A stretch of 64,000 nucleotides of DNA from Halogranum rubrum (GTDB lineage Archaea > Halobacteriota > Halobacteria > Halobacteriales > Haloferacaceae), in the NCBI RefSeq assembly GCF_900114455.1, contig NZ_FOTC01000002.1, positions 153,012-217,011 on the forward strand. The letters are read 5' to 3'. Below the pieces are notes generated by a model. That model worked only from the letters and a program-made list of their open reading frames with translations, had not been told where the DNA came from and did no database searches. This document shows positions 53,029-61,236 of the stretch, in pieces (positions within the stretch are counted from its first letter, which is position 1; the number at the start of each line of letters is the position of its first letter). Position numbers and translations under genes: made by a program.

Positions 53029-55247
53029 TGCCGAAGACCCTCGAACGTGACCTCGGGCTGTTCTCGGTGTTCGCCATCAGCATCGAAGCGATGATCGGGA
53101 GCGGCATCTTCATCCTCCCGGCGCTAGCTGCGGACATCGCCGGCCCGGCCGTGGTTCTCGCCTACCTCATCGCCGGACTGCTGGTGGTGCCGGCGGCGCT
53201 CTCGAAGTCCGAGATGGCGACCGCGATGCCCGAATCCGGCGGGACGTACGTGTTCATCGAACGCGGCATGGGACCGCTCCTCGGCACCATCGCCGGTGCG
53301 GGAACGTGGTTCGCGCTCTCGTTCAAGGGGGCACTGGCGCTCGTCGGCGGCGTCCCGTACCTGCTGTATCTCTTCGACGTTCCACAGAGTATCACGACGC
53401 CGCTGGCGTTGGCGCTGGCGACACTCCTCGTCGTCGTGAACGTGCTCGGCGCGAAACAGACTGGACAGCTCCAGGTCGCCATCGTCGCCGTGATGCTCGC
53501 CGCCCTGGGTTGGTTCGCCGTCGGCGGCGTTCCGACGGTGCAGTTGACGTACTACGACGGGTTCTTCGACAGCGGCGTCGGCGGCATCCTCGAAGCCACC
53601 GGGCTGGTGTTTGTCTCCTACGCGGGCGTGACGAAAGTTGCGAGCGTAGCCGAGGAGATCGAAGACCCTGGGCGGAACATCCCGATCGGCATCCTCGGAT
53701 CGCTCGCCTTTACCACGGTACTGTACGTGCTCATCGTGTTCGTGATGCTGGGTGTCACAGAACCGGGGTCGCTCAGCGACTCGAGCGCGCCGATGGCCGT
53801 CGCGGCCGACGCCGCACTCGGCACTGCGGGTGTCCTCGCCGTGGTCGTCGCAGCACTGCTGGCGCTCATCAGTACCGCAAACGCGGGCGTCCTCTCCTCC
53901 TCGCGGTACCCGTTCGCGATGAGTCGAGACAACCTCGCACCGCCCTCGCTCGGGGAGATAAGCGACCGCTTCAACACGCCGAGCACGTCTATCACGCTCA
54001 CCGGCGTGGTGTTGCTCCTGCTCATCGCGTTCGTCCCTATCGCAGACATCGCGAAACTCGCGAGCGCGTTCCAGATTCTCGTGTTCGTGCTCGTCAACGT
54101 CGCACTCATCGCGTTCCGCCGCGGGGCGATGGAGTACAACCCCGACTTCCGTTCGCCGCTCTACCCGTGGGTTCAGCTGTTCGGCGTGGGTAGCGGACTG
54201 CTCTTGCTCACGCAGATGGGAACCCTTCCGCTCGTCGGCGCAGTCGTCATCATCGTCGCCGGTACCGTGTGGTATCTCGCCTACGGTCGGAGTCGCGTCG
54301 ACCGCGAGGGGGCTGCCGTGGACGCGATTCGACGCGAACTGGGCAGTCAGGCCGTCGAACGCACTCGTGAGGCGGTCACGCCCGCGACCGACGGCTACGA
54401 GGTGCTGGTCGCGGTTCCCGAGGAGATGAACCTCGCAAACGAGCGAACGCTCGTCGACGTCGCGGCGGACCTCGCCCGACCACATCACGGGAGCGTCTCT
54501 GTCGTCCGTTTCGACCACGTCGCAGACCAGGTACCGCTCGACGCCGCCACGACGCAGTCGGCCGACGACATCGAGTTCGAAGCGCGTACCGACGCGATGG
54601 CGGCCGACTTCGACCTCCCGATTCGCGTGAGCGAGGTTGTCAGCCACGACACTCGCCACGCGCTCGCGCACTACATCGACTCCACGGACGTCGACATGCT
54701 CGTCATGGAGACCGAACCGAACGGGTTGCGAGAACGACTGTTCGGGTCGGACGTCGAGTGGGTGCTCGCTCACACCGACTGTGACGCGGTGCTCGTCGAC
54801 CCTAACCGAACGACAACCACCGACCGCCACGCGACGAATGGCGACGACAGCGACACCGGTCTCGGCGAGGTGAACGTCGTGACGGTCGTCACCGACGAGG
54901 GGCCGTACGACCCGGCGAAGGTGGCCATCGCAGACGCCATCGCCGCCGCCCACGACGCCGAAATCCGCTTCGAGTACGTCGTCGGCGAGTTCGGTTCCGA
55001 CGCCCAGCGCAGCACGCTCGACGACTATCACGAGGATATCGCGAGTCTCTGCTCGTCGCCCGTCAGAACCGGGTTCTTACGACCCGACGATGGGGCATCG
55101 GACTTAGAGACCGGCGAGACAGACGTGTTGGTCACGGGGAGCAGTTCGGTCTCTCTCGCCGTCGACTGCCCGTCGATTCTCGTCCGTCCCCGTGACGAGA
55201 CGACACCGGGATGGCTCGGCCGGAGACTCGAACGTAGGCTCCTCTAG
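53028..55247 (+). CDS. APC family amino acid permease fused to UspA-like domains
   Basis: A 739-residue protein. Residues 1-425 form 12 helices of the APC superfamily with the first-helix motif IEAMIGSGIFILPALAADIAGPA. Residues 445-739 are two cytoplasmic universal-stress-protein-like domains (EVLVAVPEEMNLANERTLVDVAADLARPHHG... and the second around NVVTVVTDEGPYDPAKVAIADAIAAAHDAEIRF). APC-Usp fusions are common in haloarchaea and are thought to sense ATP or stress. The substrate is unknown, perhaps a cationic amino acid. It starts with GTG, sharing one base with the preceding stop, and is followed 42 bp later by an Lrp regulator. Confidence 0.88.
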   Translation: MPKTLERDLGLFSVFAISIEAMIGSGIFILPALAADIAGPAVVLAYLIAGLLVVPAALSKSEMATAMPESGGTYVFIERGMGPLLGTIAGAGTWFALSFKGALALVGGVPYLLYLFDVPQSITTPLALALATLLVVVNVLGAKQTGQLQVAIVAVMLAALGWFAVGGVPTVQLTYYDGFFDSGVGGILEATGLVFVSYAGVTKVASVAEEIEDPGRNIPIGILGSLAFTTVLYVLIVFVMLGVTEPGSLSDSSAPMAVAADAALGTAGVLAVVVAALLALISTANAGVLSSSRYPFAMSRDNLAPPSLGEISDRFNTPSTSITLTGVVLLLLIAFVPIADIAKLASAFQILVFVLVNVALIAFRRGAMEYNPDFRSPLYPWVQLFGVGSGLLLLTQMGTLPLVGAVVIIVAGTVWYLAYGRSRVDREGAAVDAIRRELGSQAVERTREAVTPATDGYEVLVAVPEEMNLANERTLVDVAADLARPHHGSVSVVRFDHVADQVPLDAATTQSADDIEFEARTDAMAADFDLPIRVSEVVSHDTRHALAHYIDSTDVDMLVMETEPNGLRERLFGSDVEWVLAHTDCDAVLVDPNRTTTTDRHATNGDDSDTGLGEVNVVTVVTDEGPYDPAKVAIADAIAAAHDAEIRFEYVVGEFGSDAQRSTLDDYHEDIASLCSSPVRTGFLRPDDGASDLETGETDVLVTGSSSVSLAVDCPSILVRPRDETTPGWLGRRLERRLL

Positions 55248-55289
55248 GGGAACGTAAACGCTTTCAGACGCCGGCCCACCTGACTGCGT

Positions 55290-55784
55290 ATGCCGAACCG
55301 CGAGTTGGACGAACTCGACCGCTACATCATCTACCGTCTCCAGCAGGACGCTCGCAGCACGTCCGCCGCAGAGATTGCAGAGGACTACGGCGTCTCGCCG
55401 AGCACTGTTCGCAACCGAATCGGCCGTCTGGAAGCCGACGGCGTCGTTCAAGGAGCCCACGTCGACGTCGACTACGAACTCGTCGGCTACCAACTGTTCA
55501 CCATCATCTTCTGTACCGCGCCGATTCCCGAGCGCGAAGAACTCGCTCGCGAGGCGCTGGAAGTTCCCGGCGTCGTCTCCGTCCGCGAACTGATGACCGG
55601 CGAGGAGAACCTCCACGTCATCGCAGTCGGCCGTGACAGCGACGACCTCAGCCGTCTCGGTCGCGACCTCTCGAAACTCGGCTTGGAGATCGTCGAAGAA
55701 GAACTCGTACACAACGAGTATAGCTGTCCGTTCTACTGGTTCGGCCAGGACGACGAGACAGAACTGGAGTCTCGCGAGTCCTGA
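55290..55784 (+). CDS. Lrp/AsnC family transcriptional regulator
   Basis: A 164-residue DNA-binding protein. The N-terminal winged HTH (LDELDRYIIYRLQQDARSTSAAEIAEDYGVSPSTVRNRIGRLEADGVV) is followed by the RAM-like ligand domain (VVSVRELMTGEENLHVIAVGR). It lies 42 bp after the TrkA-N/APC genes and probably controls amino acid transport; autoregulation of the operon is possible. The length is slightly longer than classical Lrp because of the acidic C-terminal extension. Confidence 0.9.
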   Translation: MPNRELDELDRYIIYRLQQDARSTSAAEIAEDYGVSPSTVRNRIGRLEADGVVQGAHVDVDYELVGYQLFTIIFCTAPIPEREELAREALEVPGVVSVRELMTGEENLHVIAVGRDSDDLSRLGRDLSKLGLEIVEEELVHNEYSCPFYWFGQDDETELESRES

Positions 55785-55950
55785 CTGCCCTTGCTGTTCT
55801 CGGCGCGGCGTGTTGCGGGAGATACGGTGACTGTACGGGCGGAAAATCCACTCTCTTCTCGGTCGTTCCGGGTTGCTCGCCGCCTCCCTCGGAGCGATGG
55901 CAGACTGAGCCGTGTGCCGAGGTCGACCAGCCGACCGGCCGACGCCGCAC

Positions 55951-56673
55951 TCAGGGTTCGGCCAGTTCGCCGTGGGCGGCTTTGACCCCTTCGACCGTCT
56001 CGCGAACCGCGTCGACGCCTTCGTCGTGCAGGAGGTTGCCGACGACGACGACGTCCGCGTTGCTCCCCATCTCGTGCGCCGAGTCGTAGTCGTGGATGCC
56101 GCCGCCGTAGAACAGCGTGGCCTCGTCGAGTGCGTCGTGAGCGGCGGCGACCTTCTCGGGGTCGCCGTAGGTACCGGAGTACTCGATGTAGACGATTTTC
56201 TGGCCGAACATCTTCTCGGCGACGCGGGCGAAGGAGGCGACGTCGTCGGCGTTCTGGTCCGTGTCGGCCTCGGTGTACTCTGCGACAGAGGAGTCCGGGT
56301 TGAGCACGATGTACGCCTCGGTGTGCGTGCGGTCCCAGTCGAGGCCGTCCTCGATTCGGACCCACTCTTTGTGCGCGCCGGTGACCCAGAAGGAGTCCTT
56401 CGCGTTGAACACCGTCGGGATGAGATAGCCGTCGAGAGCGTCGTCGTCGATGACGACGCCGGGGTTCGACGGTTCCTGGTAGATGGGGACGTCGTACTTC
56501 GCGCAGGCGTCGACGACGCGCTCCATCTTCTCTTCGGTCATGTCGAGCGTGCCGCCGATTTCGAGCGCGTCGGTGCCGGTGGCGCAGACGTCTTCGAACG
56601 TCTCGCCGTCGACGAGGTCCTTGTCCGGATCGATCTTCGTGATGTGGTCCCAGTCAGTCCACGGTGTAGTCAT
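55951..56673 (-). CDS. Geranylgeranylglyceryl phosphate synthase
   Basis: A 240-residue prenyltransferase that attaches geranylgeranyl diphosphate to sn-glycerol 1-phosphate, the first ether bond of archaeal lipids. A TIM-barrel PcrB-like protein: start [15 protein letters not shown], then [23 protein letters not shown] and [13 protein letters not shown], the phosphate-binding and product motifs. It is typical of the haloarchaeal group. A 166-bp gap precedes its stop on the opposite strand to the Lrp gene. Confidence 0.93.
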   Translation of the reverse strand: MTTPWTDWDHITKIDPDKDLVDGETFEDVCATGTDALEIGGTLDMTEEKMERVVDACAKYDVPIYQEPSNPGVVIDDDALDGYLIPTVFNAKDSFWVTGAHKEWVRIEDGLDWDRTHTEAYIVLNPDSSVAEYTEADTDQNADDVASFARVAEKMFGQKIVYIEYSGTYGDPEKVAAAHDALDEATLFYGGGIHDYDSAHEMGSNADVVVVGNLLHDEGVDAVRETVEGVKAAHGELAEP

Positions 56674-56738
56674 TGGGCGTTATACTCCGTGAGGGGATGA
56701 AAAAGGGTGCGAATCGGTGAGTGGTGTGGTGGCGATGC

Positions 56739-57749
56739 TCAATCGGCGGAGAAGCCGTGAAGTGCGCGATGCTCCTGTAGATACATCTTTGCAGGATGCA
56801 GGTCTTCACGTTCGGGGAGACAGAGCGGCTTCTCTCGAAGCTGAACGAACTCGTCGTATCCCGGTAGCTCAGGCCGTTCATTGACCAAAACCTCGTATCT
56901 ATCTCGAACCGACAGCCATCCGTTGTCGAAGGCCCAGTGATGGAGTTTACACAACGCGAGACCGTTTCTGATATCTTCGCGTCCGTTCTGGCTCCGCGGG
57001 TAGATATGTGCTGCTTCGACCTCCGGACGGCCTGTCGGTGAGAACCGTTTCGCGCCACAGATTGCACAGTGGTTGTCGTACGCCCGTTTGACGCCTCGTC
57101 GGAACGCAGACGAGCGAGCACGGCGATACGCTTCTGTGTACTGTGCCTCGTCTTCGGTGAGTTCTGGTGTCTTCTGTACTCGCTCGTACAACTCGCTCTC
57201 GGCGTCGTCGTATTCGTCGGAGTGGTCTTCGACAGCAGTGTGGTCGACGAACGCGGAGACGCTCCCGTACTCGCGCACGATGCTTCGTCGTCCGCCGTCG
57301 TTCAACCGCATGAAGTTCTGTGGATGACCGCGACTGTGGCCAGCGTGTTTGTGGTGTATCTCGGTGCTGTCGATATCGACCTCTTGCACGTCCGAGAGAT
57401 ACATCACGTATGGCCAAAGGTCGTCCATATTGTCTCGAAGGGAAAGGTCGTAATCCGTCCACAGCATCGCGGCGAATTTCGGATTGTACTCGGTCGTCAC
57501 GACTTTCGCGGCGTACTGGTACCGCTGATTGCCGGTGTAGAAGAGGATGACGTCGCCGTGTCGCATCTGTTCGATATACTTGTCCGCACCCGGGGACGCT
57601 CCCCAGACGGCGACGCGGTCACCGAACTCTCTCTCCGTGAACTTCCGGTAGAGAGACTGTCCGACACCGTCGATAACTGTGTCTCGGAGATGCTTCTGTG
57701 CGTGGGCGTTGCTGCACGGCGCGAGAAACACGTTCCCTACATCACTCAT
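56739..57749 (-). CDS. EVE-like/HNH endonuclease (type IV-like restriction candidate)
   Basis: A 336-residue nuclease. The first 140 residues resemble an EVE/PUA-type domain: FGDRVAVWGASPG followed by GDVILFYTGNQRYQYAAKVV and LWPYVMYL, the pattern used to read modified bases in DNA. The C-terminal part has an HNH/McrA fold: CAICGAKRFSPTGRPEVEAAHIYPRS...GREDIRNGLALCKLHHWAFDNGWL, with zinc-type CxxC and the catalytic His. EVE-HNH fusions are type IV restriction enzymes that cut modified DNA. Base composition looks lower in GC than neighbours, suggesting recent transfer. An AATTAAC box upstream (57776-57784) may be its promoter. Confidence 0.82.
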   Translation of the reverse strand: MSDVGNVFLAPCSNAHAQKHLRDTVIDGVGQSLYRKFTEREFGDRVAVWGASPGADKYIEQMRHGDVILFYTGNQRYQYAAKVVTTEYNPKFAAMLWTDYDLSLRDNMDDLWPYVMYLSDVQEVDIDSTEIHHKHAGHSRGHPQNFMRLNDGGRRSIVREYGSVSAFVDHTAVEDHSDEYDDAESELYERVQKTPELTEDEAQYTEAYRRARSSAFRRGVKRAYDNHCAICGAKRFSPTGRPEVEAAHIYPRSQNGREDIRNGLALCKLHHWAFDNGWLSVRDRYEVLVNERPELPGYDEFVQLREKPLCLPEREDLHPAKMYLQEHRALHGFSAD

Positions 57750-57823
57750 CGATGTTTACAGACGATGGTCAACAAGCTGTTAATTCTTCTGTTGGCGATT
57801 CTACGCAAAAGCAACGCGCCGAC

Positions 57824-57933
57824 GCATCGGAGAGAAAATCGAGAAGACCGACCAACTCATCGACGAAATCGTCTACGAGTTGTACGGCCTGACCGAGGAG
57901 GAAATCGAAATCGTCGAAGCGGCGGTCTCCTAG
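57824..57933 (+). pseudogene. 3' remnant of a type IIG/BREX-type restriction-modification methylase
   Basis: A short open stretch encodes IGEKIEKTDQLIDEIVYELYGL followed by TEEEIEIVEAAVS and a stop. The TDxLID-xVYxLYGLTEEEIxIVE pattern is the usual C-terminal end of large Eco57I-like/PglX-like methylases. No methylase catalytic part is present, and the frame upstream is closed by a stop at 57781, so this is a fragment left by decay. It lies between the EVE-HNH gene and the DUF433/DUF5615 pair. Confidence 0.65.
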
Positions 57934-57969
57934 TGAGGGTTTAACCGTCAAGCCGAGCAACTATCGGAC

Positions 57970-58203
57970 ATGACCGAAATCGTCCGAGACCCCGAGCACA
58001 GCAACGGTGCGCCGACAATCGAGGGGACGGGTGTTCGCGTCATCGACATCGCGAAAGCCTACGAGCACAGCGGCTACGGACCTGACGAAATTGTCGACCT
58101 CTACCCGTTCTTGACACTCGGCGACGTTCACACTGCACTCGCGTTCTACTACGACCATATCGACGAGTTCCGTTCCAGTTCCTCCGCGTCGGCGTCGGCA
58201 TGA
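57970..58203 (+). CDS. DUF433 antitoxin-like protein
   Basis: A 77-residue protein of the DUF433 family, a winged-HTH-like fold seen in VapB-type antitoxins: IVRDPEHSNGAPTIEGTGVRVIDIAKAYEHSGYGPDEIVDLYPFLTLGDVHTALAFYYDH. A TTTAAC box at 57940-57945 lies 27 bp before the ATG. It is followed by a 4-bp overlap (ATGA) with a DUF5615 gene, the usual toxin-antitoxin order. Binding to its own promoter is likely but unproven. Confidence 0.82.
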   Translation: MTEIVRDPEHSNGAPTIEGTGVRVIDIAKAYEHSGYGPDEIVDLYPFLTLGDVHTALAFYYDHIDEFRSSSSASASA

Positions 58204-58526
58204 CTCGGCCACTCTACTGTGACGAGGGGATCTGGATTCCCGTCGCCGAGGGACTCAAACGGCGTGGCTGGGAGATACACACCGTTCGTGACCACGAGCG
58301 GCTGGGAGCACCCGACCGTGAACACCTTCAGTTCGTCGTCGAGAACGATTGGCTTCTGTTCACGTTCGACGACGACTTCCTCTCGCTCGTGAAATCGGAG
58401 AGTCTCGACCACGCAGGGATTATCTTCGCCGACCAGTCAAAGGCACGAGTCGGTGACCTCGTCAAATCACTCGACGCGTTTCTCGAAGCTGTCGACGACG
58501 AGTGGCGCGGAATCCACTACCTCTAA
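58200..58526 (+). CDS. DUF5615 PIN-like toxin
   Basis: A 108-residue protein of the PIN-like DUF5615 family. Acidic residues of the RNase-type site are seen in LYCDEGIWIPVAEGLKRRGWEIHTVRDH and WLLFTFDDDFLSL. It is translated with the DUF433 antitoxin (ATGA overlap) and ends convergent with topA, overlapping it by 4 bp at the stops. Predicted to be a VapC-like RNase or DNA-binding toxin. Confidence 0.82.
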   Translation: MTRPLYCDEGIWIPVAEGLKRRGWEIHTVRDHERLGAPDREHLQFVVENDWLLFTFDDDFLSLVKSESLDHAGIIFADQSKARVGDLVKSLDAFLEAVDDEWRGIHYL

Positions 58527-61021
58527 TCCGCCGCTGCCTGCCACTTCCGCACCGTATCCGCTCCCACGCCCTCCACTTTCGCGGCGACGTCGTCGGGGTC
58601 CGACTCCTTCAGACCGGGTACGTCTTCGATACCGGCCTCTTTCAGCTTCTCGGCGGTCTTCTCGCCGATGCCCTGAATCGACTCCAACTCCGAACCGTCG
58701 ACCTGTCGGGCCTGATACTCGCGGTAGTTGCAGATGGGACAGCCGAGTTCCCAGGGTTCGTCGCCGGAGTGCACAATCAAGTGCGGCAGGTCGTGTTCTT
58801 CGCACATCTCGTCGGTGACTTCGATTTCGCCGCGCCGAGGCAGCGGTAGCGAGTAGTCGCAGTCAGGGTAGCGAGTACAACCGACGAGGCGCGACCCGGA
58901 GCGGAGTTGCTTGATAGCCAACTCACCGCCCTCCTCCTCACCGCACTCCGGACACACACCGATAATCTCGTCCTCCTGTTCGTCGGCCTCGTCAGCCTTA
59001 CACTGCGGACAGCCGTGCGTGAACGTCTTGCGCCCGGCGAGCATCTTCACCTCGTGGAGGTCGTGCTCCTCGCAGGTGTCGTCGAGGATGAGCGGCTTGC
59101 CCGTCGAGGGGAGCGGGAGCGTGTAGGTGCAGTCCGGGTAGCCGTCACAGCCGACGAAGTACGACCCGTGGCGGGACTTGCGGACGAGGAGGTCCTCGCC
59201 GCACTCCGGACACGGTCCGAGGGTCTTGTCGGCCTTCAGCGACTTCTTGAGCTGTGAGCCCAACTCCTCGCTGTTCTCCATCAGCCCCTCGAACACCTGT
59301 TCGAGCATCTCGCGAGACTCGTTGGTGACGTCCTCGTAGTTGGCCTTCCCGTCGGCGATGGCGAGCATGTCCTCCTCCAACTGGGCGGTCATCTCTTCCG
59401 ACACGATGAGGTCCGCGAAGTCCTCGCCCGCTTTGACGACGGCCCGTGCCAGTCGTGTCGGCTTCGGCGGGTCCGACTCGATGTAGCCGCGGTCGTAGAG
59501 CTTCTGGATGACGTCGTGGCGAGTCGCCTTCGTCCCGATGCCCATCTGCTCCATCGTCTCGATGAGCCGCGACTGGCCGTAGCGCCGCGGTGGTTGGGTC
59601 TGCTTGGCTTCGATGCGGGTGTCGGTGACGGCGAGTTCTTCGCCTTCTTCGACGTCCGGCACGAAGCTCTCGGTGTTGTTGAAGTACGGGTAGACCGCGT
59701 GGTAGCCCTCTTTGATGAGGCGCTTGCCGTTGGCCTTCAACGAGAGACCGGCGACGTCGGCGACGACGCGCAGGTGTTCCCACTTCGCGGCCTCCGCGAC
59801 GGTGGCGAAGAACCGCCGGACGACGAGTTCGTACACGTCGTGTTCGTCCTCCGAGAGGTCCGACGCGGAGGGGAGTTCGCCCGTCGGGTGAATCGGGGGG
59901 TGGTCCGTCGTCTCCTTGTCGCCTGTCGTCGGCTCTATCTCCTCTTGGTCGAGCAGTGACTCGGCGTCGTCGCTGAACGTGCTCGAACCCGTGAAGGCGT
60001 CGAGCAGTTCGCGCGGGTCGAGGTCCTCCGGGTAGTGGGTGTTGTCCGTTCGGGGGTACGTGATGTAGCCCGCCGTGTAGAGGTCCTCGGCGATGCTCAT
60101 CGCTCGCTGGGCCGAGTAGCCGATAGAGCCAGCGGCGCGGATGAACTGCGTCGTGTTGAACGGCGCGGGCGGTTCGTCGGTTCGCGTCCGGCGGTTGACG
60201 GACGTGACCGTCGCCGACGACTCGCTCTGGAGTGTCTCGAACGCCTTCGTGGCCGACTCTTCATCCCAGACGCGTTCGGCCTCGTTGTCGTCCTCGTCGA
60301 GGTAGAAGTACTGCGACTCGAACGACTCGTCGTCCTTCTCTAAGTCTGCAAAGAGTTCCCAGTAATCTTCGGGGTCGAAGGCGTCGATTTCGCGTTCACG
60401 GTCGACGATGAGTTTCAGCGTCGGCCCCTGTACCCGACCGACCGAGATGAAGTCGTTACCGAGTTGCCGCGCCGACAGCGAGAGGAACCGCGTGAGTGCG
60501 GCACCCCAGACGAGGTCGATTACCTGTCGGGCTTCGCCCGCCGCCGCCAAATCGAAGTCGAGGTCGTCGGGGTTCTCGAACGCCTCGGTTACCTCGCGCT
60601 TCGTGATAGAGGAGAAGCGCACGCGGTCGATGTTGACGTCTTCGTTGACCTCGCGGACGAGTTCGTACGCTTCCTTGCCGATCAACTCACCCTCGCGGTC
60701 GTAGTCTGTCGCGATGACGACGTTCCCCGCTTTCCGCGCTAGTCGCCGGAGGGCAGCGACGATGTTCTCCTGTGTGGGATGTTTGTCGATTGGCGCGTCG
60801 ATGAGTTCGACCGGTTCGACGTCGCGCCAGTCGTTGTACTCCGCCGGGAAGTCGACGCCGACGACGTGCCCGGAGAGACCGATACAGCGCTTCCCGCCCC
60901 ACTTGTAGACGTTGACGCCGTTCATCCGCTCGGCCTCGGCGGACTCACCGCTGAGGATGGCGGCGATTCGTCTCGCCGCGTTGTCTTTTTCCGTGATTAT
61001 CAGTTCGGGGCCACGACTCAT
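58523..61021 (-). CDS. topA: DNA topoisomerase I (type IA)
   Basis: An 832-residue type IA topoisomerase. The Toprim domain starts LIITEKDNAARRIAAIL; the catalytic Tyr lies in YITYPRTDNTHYPED; the central domain has LSLSARQLGNDFISVGRVQGPTLKLIVDRE. The C-terminal region has several zinc ribbon motifs (CPECGEDLLVRKSRHGSYF, CPQCKADEAD, CPECGEEEGG and related CxxC sets) and ends with a helix-hairpin-helix (IQGIGEKTAEKLKEAGI). It relaxes negative supercoils. The ATG at 61021 is chosen by homology; a longer frame upstream is not supported. The promoter region holds a purine-pyrimidine alternation, listed separately. Confidence 0.95.
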   Translation of the reverse strand: MSRGPELIITEKDNAARRIAAILSGESAEAERMNGVNVYKWGGKRCIGLSGHVVGVDFPAEYNDWRDVEPVELIDAPIDKHPTQENIVAALRRLARKAGNVVIATDYDREGELIGKEAYELVREVNEDVNIDRVRFSSITKREVTEAFENPDDLDFDLAAAGEARQVIDLVWGAALTRFLSLSARQLGNDFISVGRVQGPTLKLIVDREREIDAFDPEDYWELFADLEKDDESFESQYFYLDEDDNEAERVWDEESATKAFETLQSESSATVTSVNRRTRTDEPPAPFNTTQFIRAAGSIGYSAQRAMSIAEDLYTAGYITYPRTDNTHYPEDLDPRELLDAFTGSSTFSDDAESLLDQEEIEPTTGDKETTDHPPIHPTGELPSASDLSEDEHDVYELVVRRFFATVAEAAKWEHLRVVADVAGLSLKANGKRLIKEGYHAVYPYFNNTESFVPDVEEGEELAVTDTRIEAKQTQPPRRYGQSRLIETMEQMGIGTKATRHDVIQKLYDRGYIESDPPKPTRLARAVVKAGEDFADLIVSEEMTAQLEEDMLAIADGKANYEDVTNESREMLEQVFEGLMENSEELGSQLKKSLKADKTLGPCPECGEDLLVRKSRHGSYFVGCDGYPDCTYTLPLPSTGKPLILDDTCEEHDLHEVKMLAGRKTFTHGCPQCKADEADEQEDEIIGVCPECGEEEGGELAIKQLRSGSRLVGCTRYPDCDYSLPLPRRGEIEVTDEMCEEHDLPHLIVHSGDEPWELGCPICNYREYQARQVDGSELESIQGIGEKTAEKLKEAGIEDVPGLKESDPDDVAAKVEGVGADTVRKWQAAAD

Positions 61022-61113
61022 TGCCGAGCGATAGGCGCAGGGACGGCCTAAATCTTTCGTGCCGGCAACGAAGAAACCGCACGACGGCGACGACACAACG
61101 TGTGTGGGCGAGT

Positions 61114-61136
61114 GCGCATTATGCGCGCAAGCGCGC
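61114..61136. promoter_or_regulatory. Palindromic GC-alternating tract upstream of topA
   Basis: GCGCATTATGCGC (61114-61126) is a perfect palindrome and is followed by GCGCGC-AA-GCGCGC (61123-61136). Most of these bases alternate purine and pyrimidine and can adopt Z-DNA under negative supercoiling. The tract is 93-115 bp upstream of topA and within the promoter shared with the divergent lipid kinase gene. Confidence 0.45.
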
Positions 61137-61236
61137 GAAGGTAAACAGGTCGTGGCTCATCGGTTCGCCGGACTTTCGAGACGCATCCCGTACAGATACC
61201 GTCCACACCACTCGCCCCCGGGAACCGGTCCCGTCG

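Noticed and set aside
53124..55031. A 635-codon frame on the minus strand opposite the APC-UspA gene
   Set aside because: Rich in Arg, His, Asp and Glu with no domain pattern; it mirrors the codon structure of the real plus-strand gene, typical in GC-rich DNA.
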